Shown one piece after another: positions 35,295 through 47,107 of a stretch of 64,000 nt of DNA. Origin of the DNA: Chalara sp. BL73. Lineage: Eukaryota; Ascomycota; Leotiomycetes; Helotiales. Positions within the stretch are counted from its first letter, which is position 1, and the number at the start of each line of letters is the position of its first letter. A model generated the notes under the pieces. It saw only the letters and a list, made by a program, of their open reading frames with translations. It was not told where the DNA came from and ran no database searches. The stretch spans positions 1 to 64,000 of the forward strand of contig CAKJVC010000178.1 in the NCBI GenBank assembly GCA_918026815.1. The letters run 5' to 3'. The translations under genes and the position numbers were made by a program.

Positions 35295-36399
35295 ATGCCT
35301 ATAGGCACAGATACTCACACCTGCCATCCCGCGATTGAACGGATGAAGGAAAGCGATGTCGATGTACCATGGAGCAAAGAATATGAACGGATGATCTGCG
35401 GCTTGAAGTAAAGCGGCCAATCTAAAGATGAACCGTTTTATGCTGCACCTACTAACTGAGCCGTCCAGTTTTAAGGCAGCCAATTCACAAGCTATGCTTG
35501 ATCACAAGCTCATGATCCGCAGACGTCTCCAAGAGTTCAACAACGAACACATCGGCGATGATGACACGCTGGAAACTTTAAAGGAAAGACGCATGGCGGT
35601 CGCAAGACAAATCATGGGAAAACTTGGCCCGACGACCAACATTGAGGCGCCTCTTTTCATTACATGGGGTTGCCAGACCTTCATTGGAAATGGAACATAT
35701 ATCAATCGCAAGTACGTCCATTTCCCCCCTTGCGTCACGCCAGCTTTCCTTGACGGGGCAGAAAGGTACTTTAATATCGGCCGCAAGAACCTGCACCGAA
35801 TGGTACACACCGGAGAAATATGATGTATCACCTTAGTGCACTTGCGTTGTGGAAATGCTTTGGGCAGGCGAAGTGCTACTTGATCTTCACCGCATTTTTT
35901 GTTCCCCGGCAAGTGCTTACCTGGAATGCAGTGTTTCGATATACGACAGCGCACCTGTCTCAATTGGCAACGGCGCTTTAATAGGGCCAGGTGTCTGCAT
36001 CTGTACAGATACGCATGAGGTCGAGTCCGCAGATCGCCGGCGCAATGGCGGTTCCCATGCCAAGCCTGTCAGAATTGGTGACTACGTCTGGATCGGTGCG
36101 AATGCAACGATCTTGCCTGGCAGTGAGTATATTTTTAGTCGTTTGACGGTTAGCTATCTTCCTGGGTCCCGAGAACGATCCTAAGACAAAGTTCCTTTAC
36201 CGTCAGTCGCAAGCAAATGCTGATTCGTATCATTGCAGTCAGCGTTGGATCCGGATCGACAGTTGCTGCTGGCGCGGTAGTGACCAAGGACGTTGAGGAG
36301 AATGTGCTGGTAGGCGGCGTACCTGCCAAGCTCATTCGGAGACTGGGACCGCCTGATGAGGCACGATTAACGATGAATGGAAATGGGAAGTCCCAATAA
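35295..36399 (+). CDS. maltose/galactoside O-acetyltransferase-like protein (hexapeptide repeat, LbH_MAT type)
   Basis: Acetyl-CoA dependent transferase for a sugar hydroxyl, forming a trimer of left-handed beta-helices. Four exons: 35295-35407, 35469-35711, 35932-36122 and 36239-36399, for 235 residues. The N-terminal Mac helical region includes KEYERMICGL and HKLMIRRRLQEFN. Hexapeptide repeats run from FITWGCQTFIGNGTYINRN through VSIYDSAPVSIGNGALIGPG. The catalytic His is in CICTDTHEVES, and the helix ends with GSGSTVAAGAVVTKDV and NVLVGGVPAKLIRRLG. The second and third introns are long for this window (220 and 116 nt); I chose them because they restore family sequence across both joins. 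The acceptor sugar is unknown. Confidence 0.88.
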
Positions 36400-39080
36400 T
36401 GGATGACAACGATGACGGCGCCGAACCTTTTTTTTTGTGTTGCTGGCGCTCGCATGGATAGGTGAATGATGGATGGCTTGATGATCTACGACAGCGACAA
36501 ATGGGACTGGTTACTTGGGCATGGATGGAGCATAGCTTTTAGGCGTTGTTGCATTTGGGGATTCACTATAACGTGGCAAGGCGTATTGAATAGACGAAAA
36601 AGATACTTTCGGGGCGGGGAAAGGCAGACGCGGGCGTGTCCGTTCTCAGACAGACTACCTGGTGATAAAATGGGGCGGGGTTCACGGAGTATGGCATGCT
36701 TTTCCCCCTTCAGTGTTGGCGTTGCATGAGCTTTGTTTTCCCTTTCCCATATAGTACATAATTTATGACCAGTCGATTTTCCTGCGACTTTGTTGAACCG
36801 TGTTTGTGTGACATATGGTCTCGAATCCGATGCCGTGCCAGGTCGCACAGTCTAAGCCCACGGCGTTAATATTGCGGCTCGACGGGACCTGCTTCCCATG
36901 GAACAATTAGGTGGAATTTCCTGCTGCACCCCCCCGCGGGGTCAGAGTCATGATATGAGTGTAACAGGTGGCTTTGGTTTGGTGTCTCGGACACTCCGAG
37001 TGAACTAAGTTGTCTTGATATTTGCCCTTACTTCGGGCTGCTGTCAACACCTGCATCTTGACCTCTTTATGTTTCAGAAATCTTTCATATTGCGATATTG
37101 CGCAAGGGGGAGGGCGTTATAAGAGAACGCATTGCGCATAAATTTATGTTAGCTTATGTTGATTTGCGTCGGACCAACTATCGGATAAATATTTCTGTAA
37201 AATTAACAAAACCTCTGTTCTATTCTATCCCTTTCTACAGATAAGAAACCATAGAGGAATTTGAACGCATTGTTCCACAATTTCCGACCTCGTTGTGCCA
37301 CCAAGTATCCAATTTCGAGTTTCTTACTTCTCAGGTTGCACAGCTATGGTTGCAGTAACGGCGTTATTTCTCAATAATGTTATTCCTGCCATTTACTGCC
37401 GCCTCTATACATCCAAGCGAAGTGATTTTGCCTTTAATGGCGTTTGACATCGATTTTGATCTAGCCACTTAATAATCACTTTTCAATCTTCTAGCCTTAA
37501 ACATACAACGACCTGGGGTGATAGAACATGCACCTGGGCAAATTAACAGGAAAATTTTTGAGGCTGCAGCGGAACATTATGATTCGTTGGTTGTTCTGCA
37601 ACCAAGTTCTTTGGTCAAGGGAAGGGTAGAACTGGCTGTGTGCAAATGAGGCTATATTTGGAATACTTTGAGCAATCCAAATCCGCTAATAAAGGTCAAT
37701 TAAGGCCAATTTATTCGACTGGCAAGCATTACGAAAAAAGATATGAGAAAATAGAACGTATGAGTGATCATTAATTATACTCTCGCAGCATTATTGGTTG
37801 TGTGGGGATTGAGTGAAGAAATGAAAATGTTCAGTGGGACGGAAATATACTATACATCTGTACGAAAATCTCCTGCAGAAGATGACCAGATCTCAGGCAT
37901 ATGCATGCACTGTTATGTCCTTATAGGTCGACACATGATGCCGCTGCATGGTCACGATCATGATCATAACTTTCCATTGTTGATGCTTACTGGTCTAGTA
38001 GTCTATAAGTAAGCATGATATCGATAAGCATCTCCGCATAGAATGCCACGGGAACAGAAACGGCCACGCCATGATGTGCAATTTCTGAAGAAATTCCCCG
38101 CTAGTTGCCCGTAACCTGCCATCGGAAAGTCTGGACCTGTGGTCAAGTGCACTAGACTCTTCACTTCTCCCTCGACCTGCATTTCCTATAGCGGGCTGAC
38201 ATTAAGAATGAACACTGGCGACCATCGAGTAGGTATATCTATGGACCCTGCAGAGTATTTGATGGCAGCATCAGACATGAGCACAGCAGCACAGGGCACG
38301 ATGCCAATTGCTCGTTCTTTGCGGTGCACAAGTTGTGTATAGACCGTTATTAAGATCTCCGCACAAATCTCACAACTAGCGGGAGATGATGGGTTCCTTC
38401 ATTATCGGTATGCGGTTGCAGAAAAAAAAAAATGAAGACCTCGGGCTACTGGTTGTGCTGCCTCTCAATAATCTTGGAGTGCGAGCAAGGCTTCGGAGGA
38501 TGCACACTGTCCAATCTATGGGCATTCCACAATTTACAATCCTTTTTGATGGCTGAGTTTCATCATATTGGATCGGGCCGCTCCTCTGGAAAGTGCGCTA
38601 CAGAGAAGGAATTCTAGATGCCTATTGTCTGAAAAACGAGCGCCGGATAATCCATAGTTCTAGTTCCTTTTCTGTGGCTCTGGTAATATGTCTTTGCAAG
38701 ATGTCAAGATGGGCGAGCCTGGCCGGATGAGCTAGTAAGCCGTTGGTGCCCAAAATCACCCGTCTTCGTGGATTTAACTGAGATGTTACTCAGATCTTCG
38801 TAACTGTCACTTAGTGAGTTTTTCTGTGGTACCATGCTTCAGGAATTGCTTTTCCTGCTCCTTGACCGGGAGCATGAACAGTGGAATTGGCCCTCCATAG
38901 CGGCCACGAATCTAGATCCAGGCGGACCGGTGATAGTGAGCACAGCCTTCGCAAATAAAAGGGCCTAGACTTGAACATAATGACCTCACAAAGGCTAGCT
39001 AGAGACGAATCTATTGATCTAGCGAATGAATTACGAGACCAGGTCGGAGCCATTGAAGGGAGCCACTCCATGGCGGCAGT
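36400..39080. other. long gene-poor block
   Basis: About 2.7 kb without a convincing gene on either strand. Short frames (for example 37764-38012 and 38139-38342 on the plus strand) show no family resemblance. I see no terminal repeats, target duplications or RNA gene motifs. Confidence 0.5.
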
Positions 39081-41957
39081 TTACATGTTTTTCAGCTCTT
39101 CTAGCTTCTCTTGCAGGACTTTCCATCCAGGTGTATCTTCCCACACTTCTTTTGCCTTGCCCATGATGCCTCGTACAGCGCTTCTTGCCTTCAGCCTCCA
39201 GCCATTCTCAACAACTGTACCATCTTCGTTCTCCATGGGGCCATAATTCTCATACGCACTTGCTAGATTATCCGTCGTTGAAACTACCACTTTCCATTCA
39301 TCAACCTCTTGAAGCCAGCGTTCTCCTTGGCTTGCCATCCTCCACGTCTTCTCAGCACATGCTAACGCACCTGAATAGTCCCTAATATAGAGTTTAAGCT
39401 TTTCTACCAATGCCCATAGTTCTGGACGCTTGGTAATCAAAGGCACAATATCAGAATCAATCATTTCGATTGTTGCACGAGCAAGACTTCCTCGAGGTGG
39501 TATATATACACCTCCAACCGTCTCACCACCTTGTCTCTCACGGCTTGTAACTTCAAGAATCAAAGCACGGAGAATATCCACATCCACTGCATTCTCTCCT
39601 ACAGTAGGAGCTCGAATCCGAATCACAGCTCGCATGCCCATTAAGATTTCCGGGAAAGAAGGAGGTGCCATTCTGCTAGCAATCGTGATGACGTTGTCCC
39701 ATATCCTCCAGTTGTCATGTGCGATGGCGGCTGCGCGCTTATAAGCCTTTAGGGCCTGTCCAAGAACCTCCTTAGGCGATTGCTCTTTTGCTTCTGGCAA
39801 GGAAAACTCATCACCAAGCTCAGTACCTGCTGTAATATGAGCAGCTACTTTCTCTACAGAAATCATTTCTGCGTGTCTAGAGAGAAGCGCTGAGCCTAGA
39901 TTACTATAGGTTTTTGGGTCTGTGTCGTCGATCATTATTGATTGCTGGAAAGCAATGACCGCCCCATCCCAGTTCCCCACCGCAAGATCGATATCCCCTA
40001 ACCGACTCCACGTATCGCTATTTTGTCGATTTACAATAGTAGCCTTCATATATGCTGCCCTCGCGCTTTCGAAATCACCTTGCTTGGTAAAATATTCTCC
40101 TAAAGTTCGTTGTGCTCTAGCATATCTGTGTTTAGATATTTCCCATGCCCGCTGCCAGCATTTTGGGTCTTGATCGAGGTCCCCAAGAATGCACCAAAGA
40201 CGTGGAGAATGAGGTGGTGGAGGTGAGCGGAGCTCGCCATCCCATTTCTCGGCCACAACTTCTTCAGCATCGACGTCGTACTTATCCATATCAGCACTCT
40301 TGGAGGAATAGAATAATTGTCTTCGGACTACTCGTCTGGCTTTATCTTCTTGACCTACAGAATGGTAACAGAGTGCAGTCTCTGCCCAGAGCTTCAGGCG
40401 CTTAAAGATCTCTAATGCACTAATAAGACTGCCTGCGTTACTCCATGCATAGGCCAACTCTGTTTCAATCTCCCATCGCGTCGGCGTGTTGAGTTGATAA
40501 ATGTACTTTAGTCTTTCGTAAACCGGTGCAGACTCGGATGCCTTTGCTCGTGGGAGAAATTGAGCCACACGAATCTCGGGAACTCCATCAGTTGATGAAC
40601 CCGCGTCTTCCTGCGTGTCTGCAATGATCTGATCTACAATAACTTGTAGTTGGAGAACGCTTCTTTCCTGAGTCCTGGACCGATGTGATTCAATTCGGCT
40701 TCTGACCAGAAGAGCCTGCGTATAAATCTGCCAATTAGTAGGCTTATCCGCCAGTACTCGTGCAGCGTATGGGAGGATCTCCTCACGGCTCAGCTTATCG
40801 AGAGGCGAGAGCGTGTCTTTAAGCGTAGCTTCTGTAAGAAGTGTAATCTGATCTAAAGGCTTGAGCTGTGGTTGTTCATCTGGTCGCATATCTTTAAGAT
40901 TAGTAGGGAGAGCAGAATTATCAACCTTGTCCGATCCTAGCTTGGTGAATTTAATGTTCTCAAGAAGAGTATCGTCGTTCAATTCCAAAGCTGTGGGACC
41001 AGAGCTATGAGATTGTGCGTGAAGGCTATCTGCACTTCCAATCGAAAGTGTACTTTTCTGGAGATTCGTAGACAAAATTTGCCCTGAGCACTCGCAATCA
41101 CCGAATTCCTTGCTTCTCGCGAAGACAACAAGCTGGGAAGTGTCATTCTGCTGAAACTTCGTCCTCTTGCCAAGAGCTCCAGAGAGCGCATAGCTAAATC
41201 CGGAAACATTTTTAGCCAGATTAACATTCTCCTTAGCCTTGAAATCGAGACCTTGCATTATATAGATCTGAGCTTTCTCAAGAAAAAACTGGACCTTTGC
41301 TTCTGTAGTATACTTCGACCCCTCTGCCATGAGTTCAGCCTCCAAGCTATTCAGATCCTTTTCAATAGCATCTTGCAGCACACTAAAATCGTTTAATATG
41401 GCTCCGGACAAGCCAGAAAGAAGGCGTTGGTGATAAGCATTGATCCTGATGCGCATCCATCTGCAATCCCTGGAGGAAGAATCTACGATGCGTGGGAAAT
41501 AAGTGACAAAGACTAAACGAGCAAGGCAGAAAAGCTCAACATGGGGAATGTGTTGATACACAGAGACGCCATCAACATCCAGACTTTGTAGACACTGATT
41601 TTTAAAATTAAGGTCCGACCCTGGATTTTGGAAAATGCCTTTGAAATCGAGCGGTGGTCCCGTGACATTGGCTTGAAGAAAGGCATTAAAGGCTGCGAGT
41701 CCAGTCAAAAGGACCAGTACAGTCTCAGCTTCATCGTCGACTGCCAATCTCTTAAATCCGATTTCATGATCTGGTGGAGATTCATAGAGCCGGTTATACA
41801 AGGCTTGAGATGTTGCATTTCGAAGAATTGCTCTGTAGTCCCCTTCAAGGTAGGCTGTCACAGTATCTGAAGTCTCTTCAGCAAGTTTCAGAGATCCTAG
41901 ATCGAATATCAGGGCGTCCAATGTCCGATCGCCTAGAATAACTGTATTTTTAGCCAT
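39081..41957 (-). CDS. TPR protein, TTC27/Emw1 homologue
   Basis: Conserved tetratricopeptide repeat protein. Yeast Emw1 is essential and linked to cell-wall integrity and endomembrane traffic. It is one open frame on the minus strand, without introns, for 958 residues. The N-terminal 300 residues form the family-specific helical part (CLARLVFVTYFPRIVD). TPR units are clear from about residue 490: TRWEIETELAYAWSNAGSLI, RAQRTLGEYFTKQGDFESAR, SDTWSRLGDIDLAVGNWDGA and PKTYSNLGSALLSRHAEMI. The conserved block NWRIWDNVITIASRM follows, and the C-terminus contains RPELWALVEKLKLYIRDYSG. The protein is probably cytosolic. The promoter carries GCACGTGAC at 42049-42057. Confidence 0.94.
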   Translation of the reverse strand: MAKNTVILGDRTLDALIFDLGSLKLAEETSDTVTAYLEGDYRAILRNATSQALYNRLYESPPDHEIGFKRLAVDDEAETVLVLLTGLAAFNAFLQANVTGPPLDFKGIFQNPGSDLNFKNQCLQSLDVDGVSVYQHIPHVELFCLARLVFVTYFPRIVDSSSRDCRWMRIRINAYHQRLLSGLSGAILNDFSVLQDAIEKDLNSLEAELMAEGSKYTTEAKVQFFLEKAQIYIMQGLDFKAKENVNLAKNVSGFSYALSGALGKRTKFQQNDTSQLVVFARSKEFGDCECSGQILSTNLQKSTLSIGSADSLHAQSHSSGPTALELNDDTLLENIKFTKLGSDKVDNSALPTNLKDMRPDEQPQLKPLDQITLLTEATLKDTLSPLDKLSREEILPYAARVLADKPTNWQIYTQALLVRSRIESHRSRTQERSVLQLQVIVDQIIADTQEDAGSSTDGVPEIRVAQFLPRAKASESAPVYERLKYIYQLNTPTRWEIETELAYAWSNAGSLISALEIFKRLKLWAETALCYHSVGQEDKARRVVRRQLFYSSKSADMDKYDVDAEEVVAEKWDGELRSPPPPHSPRLWCILGDLDQDPKCWQRAWEISKHRYARAQRTLGEYFTKQGDFESARAAYMKATIVNRQNSDTWSRLGDIDLAVGNWDGAVIAFQQSIMIDDTDPKTYSNLGSALLSRHAEMISVEKVAAHITAGTELGDEFSLPEAKEQSPKEVLGQALKAYKRAAAIAHDNWRIWDNVITIASRMAPPSFPEILMGMRAVIRIRAPTVGENAVDVDILRALILEVTSRERQGGETVGGVYIPPRGSLARATIEMIDSDIVPLITKRPELWALVEKLKLYIRDYSGALACAEKTWRMASQGERWLQEVDEWKVVVSTTDNLASAYENYGPMENEDGTVVENGWRLKARSAVRGIMGKAKEVWEDTPGWKVLQEKLEELKNM

Positions 41958-42420
41958 CTTGCTTCAAGTTTGAGGAAGGCGGGATAATTTCTGAAGAATG
42001 AAAATTAATTCTAAAATTTTCCCACAGTTTTGATTTTTTGATTTGTAAGCACGTGACCATATCCATTAAATAATCCCAACCTAGACCAGCACAGTTTCAA
42101 GCTATCATCGTAAGAAAGGGAGGGGGTGGATCGACTGGAAACACCAAGATGCGCCTATTACGGAAAGATACCATGTCCTTCCATGCATCTAGTGTCGTTG
42201 AGCTGATACCTCCTAAGTGACTTATGTACTAATTAAGATGCTTTACATTCGAGTTTGAAGTGAAGTGTCTGAAATTTAGTATACAACAAAGGCCTACTAT
42301 TGATACTAGTTTTGGTACAAAAAGTTGCAAAGCCGCTGATGCACCCTCCCACGAATGCTGTTACCAACGCTATGACAGCTATACAGAGATTACTTAGTAA
42401 TACAACAATGATACAAGGCT
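41958..42420. promoter_or_regulatory. TTC27/Emw1 promoter and GYF gene 3' flank, with a CACGTG box
   Basis: The 463-bp spacer between two minus-strand genes contains CACGTG at 42050-42055, within 100 bp of the TTC27-like start codon. This is the same core as in the tap42/dcl1 promoter. Confidence 0.4.
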
Positions 42421-45400
42421 TTACTTCTTGCTACCCTTCTTCTTGTTAGGGACAACCTTGTAGCCAGTAGGTGCCTCCTCCTTCTGAGGGCCTTTCTTGG
42501 CAACCTCATTCCAGCCCCCAGCTTGGGCACTTCCCGTCGAGGCAGATACACCGGTACCAGAAGGTTCAACAATACCCTTAGCAGCGAGCTTCTTGCGACG
42601 CATGTACTCCTCAGCCCAATGACGCCCATCCATTGCCATCTTGGAAGTCTCGTATATAGCATCGCGTAGAACTTCCTGCGGGAAGTCTTTAATTGACTCA
42701 GCAAAGTTATCAACTTTCAGATGTTAGAATGCTCAACTTCGGGGTTTTCGGGAATACTAACCATCTACGTTTGAGGGTAGACCATTTCTTAAGGAGGTCT
42801 TTACCCACTTATCAAACTCCTCTTGTGCAAGCAATGCTGAGGTTGTTCCACCGGTGGTAACACTGCGAGGAGCCGTGCCTGGGCGTGCTGCGGTGCGAGA
42901 CACAACCGTAGGAATTGATGCACTGCTAGAAGATCGCAAAGTTTGAGGAGAAGAGGCAGCAGGTCCAGTTGGGATCTTCACCTTTCCACCAGCGCCAACG
43001 GTCGCCCAGGGACTAGCAGAAGTAGGTGCAACACCAGTTGGCTTGCTCGCAAGGTCAGCATAGCGCTTGCCTCCAGAAAGCCCTTGAACTGGCTGAGCCG
43101 CTGCAGCTGCCGCTGCAGCCTTCTGTTTTCGTAGTTCTTCCTCACGCTGGATATCTGCGAGAGTCTTCTTTAAAGCTGCATTGCTTGAAGCTGGAACCTT
43201 GGCTGAGGTAGTTGACCAAGGAGATGGCGCGGAAGGTGTGGCTGGTGAGGCGGTATTCCCCCAAGTTGATGTAGTTGGTAGTCCCGGAGCAGGAGCCACT
43301 GGTTGGCTGCTGAGATTTCTCATCTCTTGCTCCAACTGCGCACGACGATTAGCTGCTGCTATCTCCTCAGCTTTGGCCGCCTGCTTAGCCTCAGCTTCTT
43401 GGATTTCTTTCAAGGAAAGAGAAGGGGCTCGTGTAGCCTCGGTTGGTTCTTTCGCCCAAGGCGCAATAGATGCTGCAGCAGTCGTAACTTCTGGGGTTCC
43501 AGATTGTGATCTTTCTTCAATAGTCAGGGCTGCCGGTAAATTAGACTGACTTCTCTGAGCAGTTGGCGCCGGAAGAGGAGTAGTCGACTGTGGCGGTGGG
43601 GGAAAGGGCATAGGCATGCTTGGGTCAACCTTGGTCCATGGTGAATCTGGCTGGACAGCAGGATGCGGAGATTGCTTTGCTGAAACAGTTTTTTGAATTT
43701 GTTGACTGAGTGAAAGTACTTCAGGCTCAGGAGCAACTTGCTCTTCCACTGATGTTGGTGATGCTCGGAACTGCTGTTGCTGATGAGCAGGTCCAATTGG
43801 ATCGCTCGCAGCACTGGCAGAAGGCTGGTCAAGGTCTTCTAAATCTGTCTGTGATCTGAGCTGTTCCCATTCACGAAATCGAGGTTCTTGGCGAGCTTGC
43901 TCAACTCTGGCAGCATCACGCTGCTGCTGTTGTTGTACATCAGAGTGTTGTCCAAAAAGAGCATTGATCTGTTGGGCATGTATTCCTTGCGAAGCTGGCA
44001 CATTCGAGCTAAAAAGGTGCTGTGGGCGGTCTTGTAGATTAAGACGAGACAAATCTTCTTGGTGTAAAAATTCCGAGATTCCGCTTGTCGGTGCCTGGCG
44101 TGGAGCATTGTCAAAAAACCCACCGGCACTTTGCACAGGAGGTTGAGGAGGCATTCCAATTGGAGATGTCATGCTTCCGAAGCTTGGTTGACTTTGAAGA
44201 CTATGAGCGCTTGATTGATGGTGCAAAGCTGATGTGAGACCACTTGTTTGCATCTGTCTCATGCTGACTTGCTGTTGGGCCAAAAACTCCCTTTGGCGAG
44301 CCATGAGATACTGCTCCTCTTGTTTACGCCGCTCTAGGTTGTTTTGCTGCTCAGCTGTAAGAGTGGTTCCAAAGCTTGGGAAAGCACCAGCGAAAGGCGG
44401 TTGAACAGTCCCAACCTGTGCCCCTGACGGGTTTGCAGTTGGTGGGAATGGTGGCTGCGTAGGTGGTGCACCATGCTGAATTCCTATCTGAGGAACGAGG
44501 AATGGCTCGCGAGAGTTGCCAATTCGCCGAATAAGCTGGCCAAGAGGTTCGAAATCCGTGTCTTCTAGCTTCTTGACCGAAAGATCAGCTGAGAAAAATT
44601 GGGCTTTATACCAGTCATGCATCTCCAAACCAGACCAAGGACCTTGAACCTGACCTTGCGGGTCAAGATAGACCCATCTCATTCTGTCTGGCATTACCAT
44701 CGTACGTTGTTGCGATGCAGGAAGCTGATTTGATGCAGAATCGGGGGACTGCTGATAACTAGGCAGAGTGGAAGATCCTTGAGGGAATGCTGTAGCTGTT
44801 TGGCCTTGCACAACATCAGATGATGAGAAGAAACCCGCGCCTGGAGTAAGAGCAGCTTCATTTTCCGCGCCAACATCATCGAACGCACTTCGACCAGTGC
44901 GTAATGAACTGTCAGTGTCGCGGGAAAATGCGCTGCTTCTACCAATGGTACCAAATGCAGGGTTATGCCTTGAATCTCCACCCTCAACAGGGCTGTCGGT
45001 TTCGTTGGCTTGCATTTGAGCTTGCATGGCAGCAGGAAGGAACGAAGCCAATCTTCTGCTGCTAGACGTGTTCGTACTTGCAGATACAGAGCCGAATGCG
45101 CCAGCAGCATTTGAAAATCCGGGTGATTGGAGATCTCCTGAAGCTCCAAATGCCGAGTTGTTGCTGAATGCGCCTGCAAAGGCCGATCGATTTTCTCGGT
45201 CAGGTGTGCCGCTAAGGTTACCAGATGGCCAACCGCCTATAGATCCTAGACCACTTAAGGACGGAAGGCCGCCTACACCTAGTGGTGTTGGAAAAGCTCT
45301 GTTGGCATTGGCGCTAGAGTTTTGACTGCGATCGCTTCCTTCAAATCCAGCAGCAGAGAAACCCCTAGGAAGATGTCCAAATGGATTCGGCCCATGTTCT

Positions 45401-47107
45401 GGAATGCCACCTAGGCCATGGGCTCGATTTTGTTGGGATTCTCCCTCGAAAGCGTCTTCATCTTGCTCAGTTCTTGCATCTGGTGGGCTGCGGTAGGGAT
45501 TTGTATCTGGGCTTAAGGGCTCCTGCCCACCTTGTTGGCCACGAGGAGTTTGGCTTGGGACGCGATTTTGGAAGCTGGGTAGATCTGACATCCCAAAATC
45601 ACTTGAATTCCCTCGTACAGGTGTCTCTATCCCCTGAGTTCTACGAGTTGAGCTGAAGGGAGGGCTAGTGTCTTGCCCGCCTCCTAAGGCCGCACTTCCA
45701 GTCGGATTGTCGCTGGCATACTAATCCGCAATTAGTAAAGAATGTCATATTCAACAGGATGCCATTAAAGAACACTGCATTTTTTCGAAATATTGCGGCA
45801 GTATGGACTGCAGTAACACTTACTGGATCAGTATCGGTCGTATCTGTGCGCTGCCTTCCTCTCCAGGATCCGGAGGCAGCTTTAGATGGCACATCTTCCG
45901 AACTTTCTTTTGTCATTAACTTGCCAAAGCGACTACTTCCAAACGGCGGTTTCTTTTCGCCGGGGGTCAACGGAGTGCCTGAACCACCATGTGCAAAATG
46001 TCCAAATGAGCCCACTGTAGCACTACTTGGAGTGTTGCCCCAAGTAGATGGGGATGAAGGGCCATTTCCCAGGCCACTACCACCAGTATTACTACGTATC
46101 AAACCCCCTCTGGCGAAAGGGTTTTCGGCTCGATCGTCGGGTCCGTCCCTGCTAAGCATCCTACCACTAAACGAGGTGTTATTATCTTCCCTCGAAAAGC
46201 CTCGATTGCCCGCTGGGGATCCCAAGGCGTTAATAGAATCGGCAGTCTGCTGGCGACGGGTACTCGGGCGACTTGAACTTGGAGAAGATAATCCGAATGG
46301 GCTTGAGCCTTGTCCGATGGAGGTCTTGCGGCCATTTGCACCTATACCCTGACCATTAAGTTCCTTACTCATATTTTGTGGGGGAGGTTTCATGGTTGAA
46401 TTAACATCATTTTCAAAAATCTAGTTCAAGTTAGTTGGTGCTTGGCCCAAAAAAATTGCAGAGACTGACAGCTTTTTCTAACTCCGTTTTCTCATCTAGA
46501 CTGAAAGGCTCCACTTTCCCTGTCGTATCCCAGCACATATCAGGACCATTGGTTTCCCGACCGTCAGCAGCTTTACCCCAACCTCGTCCATTTGTGCCAT
46601 TCGTATGTCCAGGTTCCCAGTTTTCGGTATACAGATCTGAGACATCGACACTAGAAGTATCTTGCCTACGAAATAGGTCGATTACACGATTAGATCCATA
46701 TGACGGCGCGGTTTGGGTTTCGGAGGTCTGTGTCGACGGTCCTTCTGCGATGGACTTAGCATAAGGCGCAGTTGATGAGCGACGAAGAGTCACTGTACCA
46801 TTCGGTCCTCGCGTTCTTTGAGTAGCCCTTCAAAGTTTATTAGCTTCAACACTCAACAGAATTTAGTTGTCATGCAGAATTGTGGCTGGGAGCTATCAAG
46901 ACCGATTTTCGGCACTAGAAAAACGTCTGGTAGGTATCCTACGGCAGCCAAAAAGAATGGAAATTCGCAGGAAATGATATGCTGAAAGAGGATATACCAG
47001 TCTCCGCTCCCACGGCCATCGCCTCTTCCATTTCGAGTATCACGCTGACTAGAAGCTTGACCGGCAGCCGCAGAGGCAAAACTTGATGGCAGTTGAGAGC
47101 CAGGCAT
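42421..47107 (-). CDS. GYF-domain protein, Smy2/Syh1 (GIGYF)-like
   Basis: Adaptor that binds proline-rich ligands; yeast Smy2/Syh1 and animal GIGYF act in mRNA repression and decay on stalled ribosomes. Five exons on the minus strand: 47107-46998, 46827-46470, 46420-45824, 45720-42762 and 42713-42421, giving 1438 residues. It starts MPGSQLPSSFASAAAGQAS, a start I recall from other moulds. The GYF domain lies at about residues 700-750: MRWVYLDPQGQVQGPWSGLE, then MHDWYKAQFFSADLSVKK, with all the usual Gly-Tyr-Phe-like aromatic positions. The rest is low complexity: Ser/Gly/Asn-rich before the domain, Gln-rich coiled coil (LERRKQEEQYLMARQREFL) and Ala/Pro-rich linkers after it. The C-terminus is the conserved DGRHWAEEYMRRKKLAAKG followed by a Lys-rich tail. 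All joins are in phase. Confidence 0.92.

Noticed and set aside
45026..46352. Plus-strand open frames of 99-197 codons over the GYF gene
   Set aside because: Antisense shadows of a low-complexity Ser/Gly/Pro-rich coding sequence with clear homology on the minus strand.
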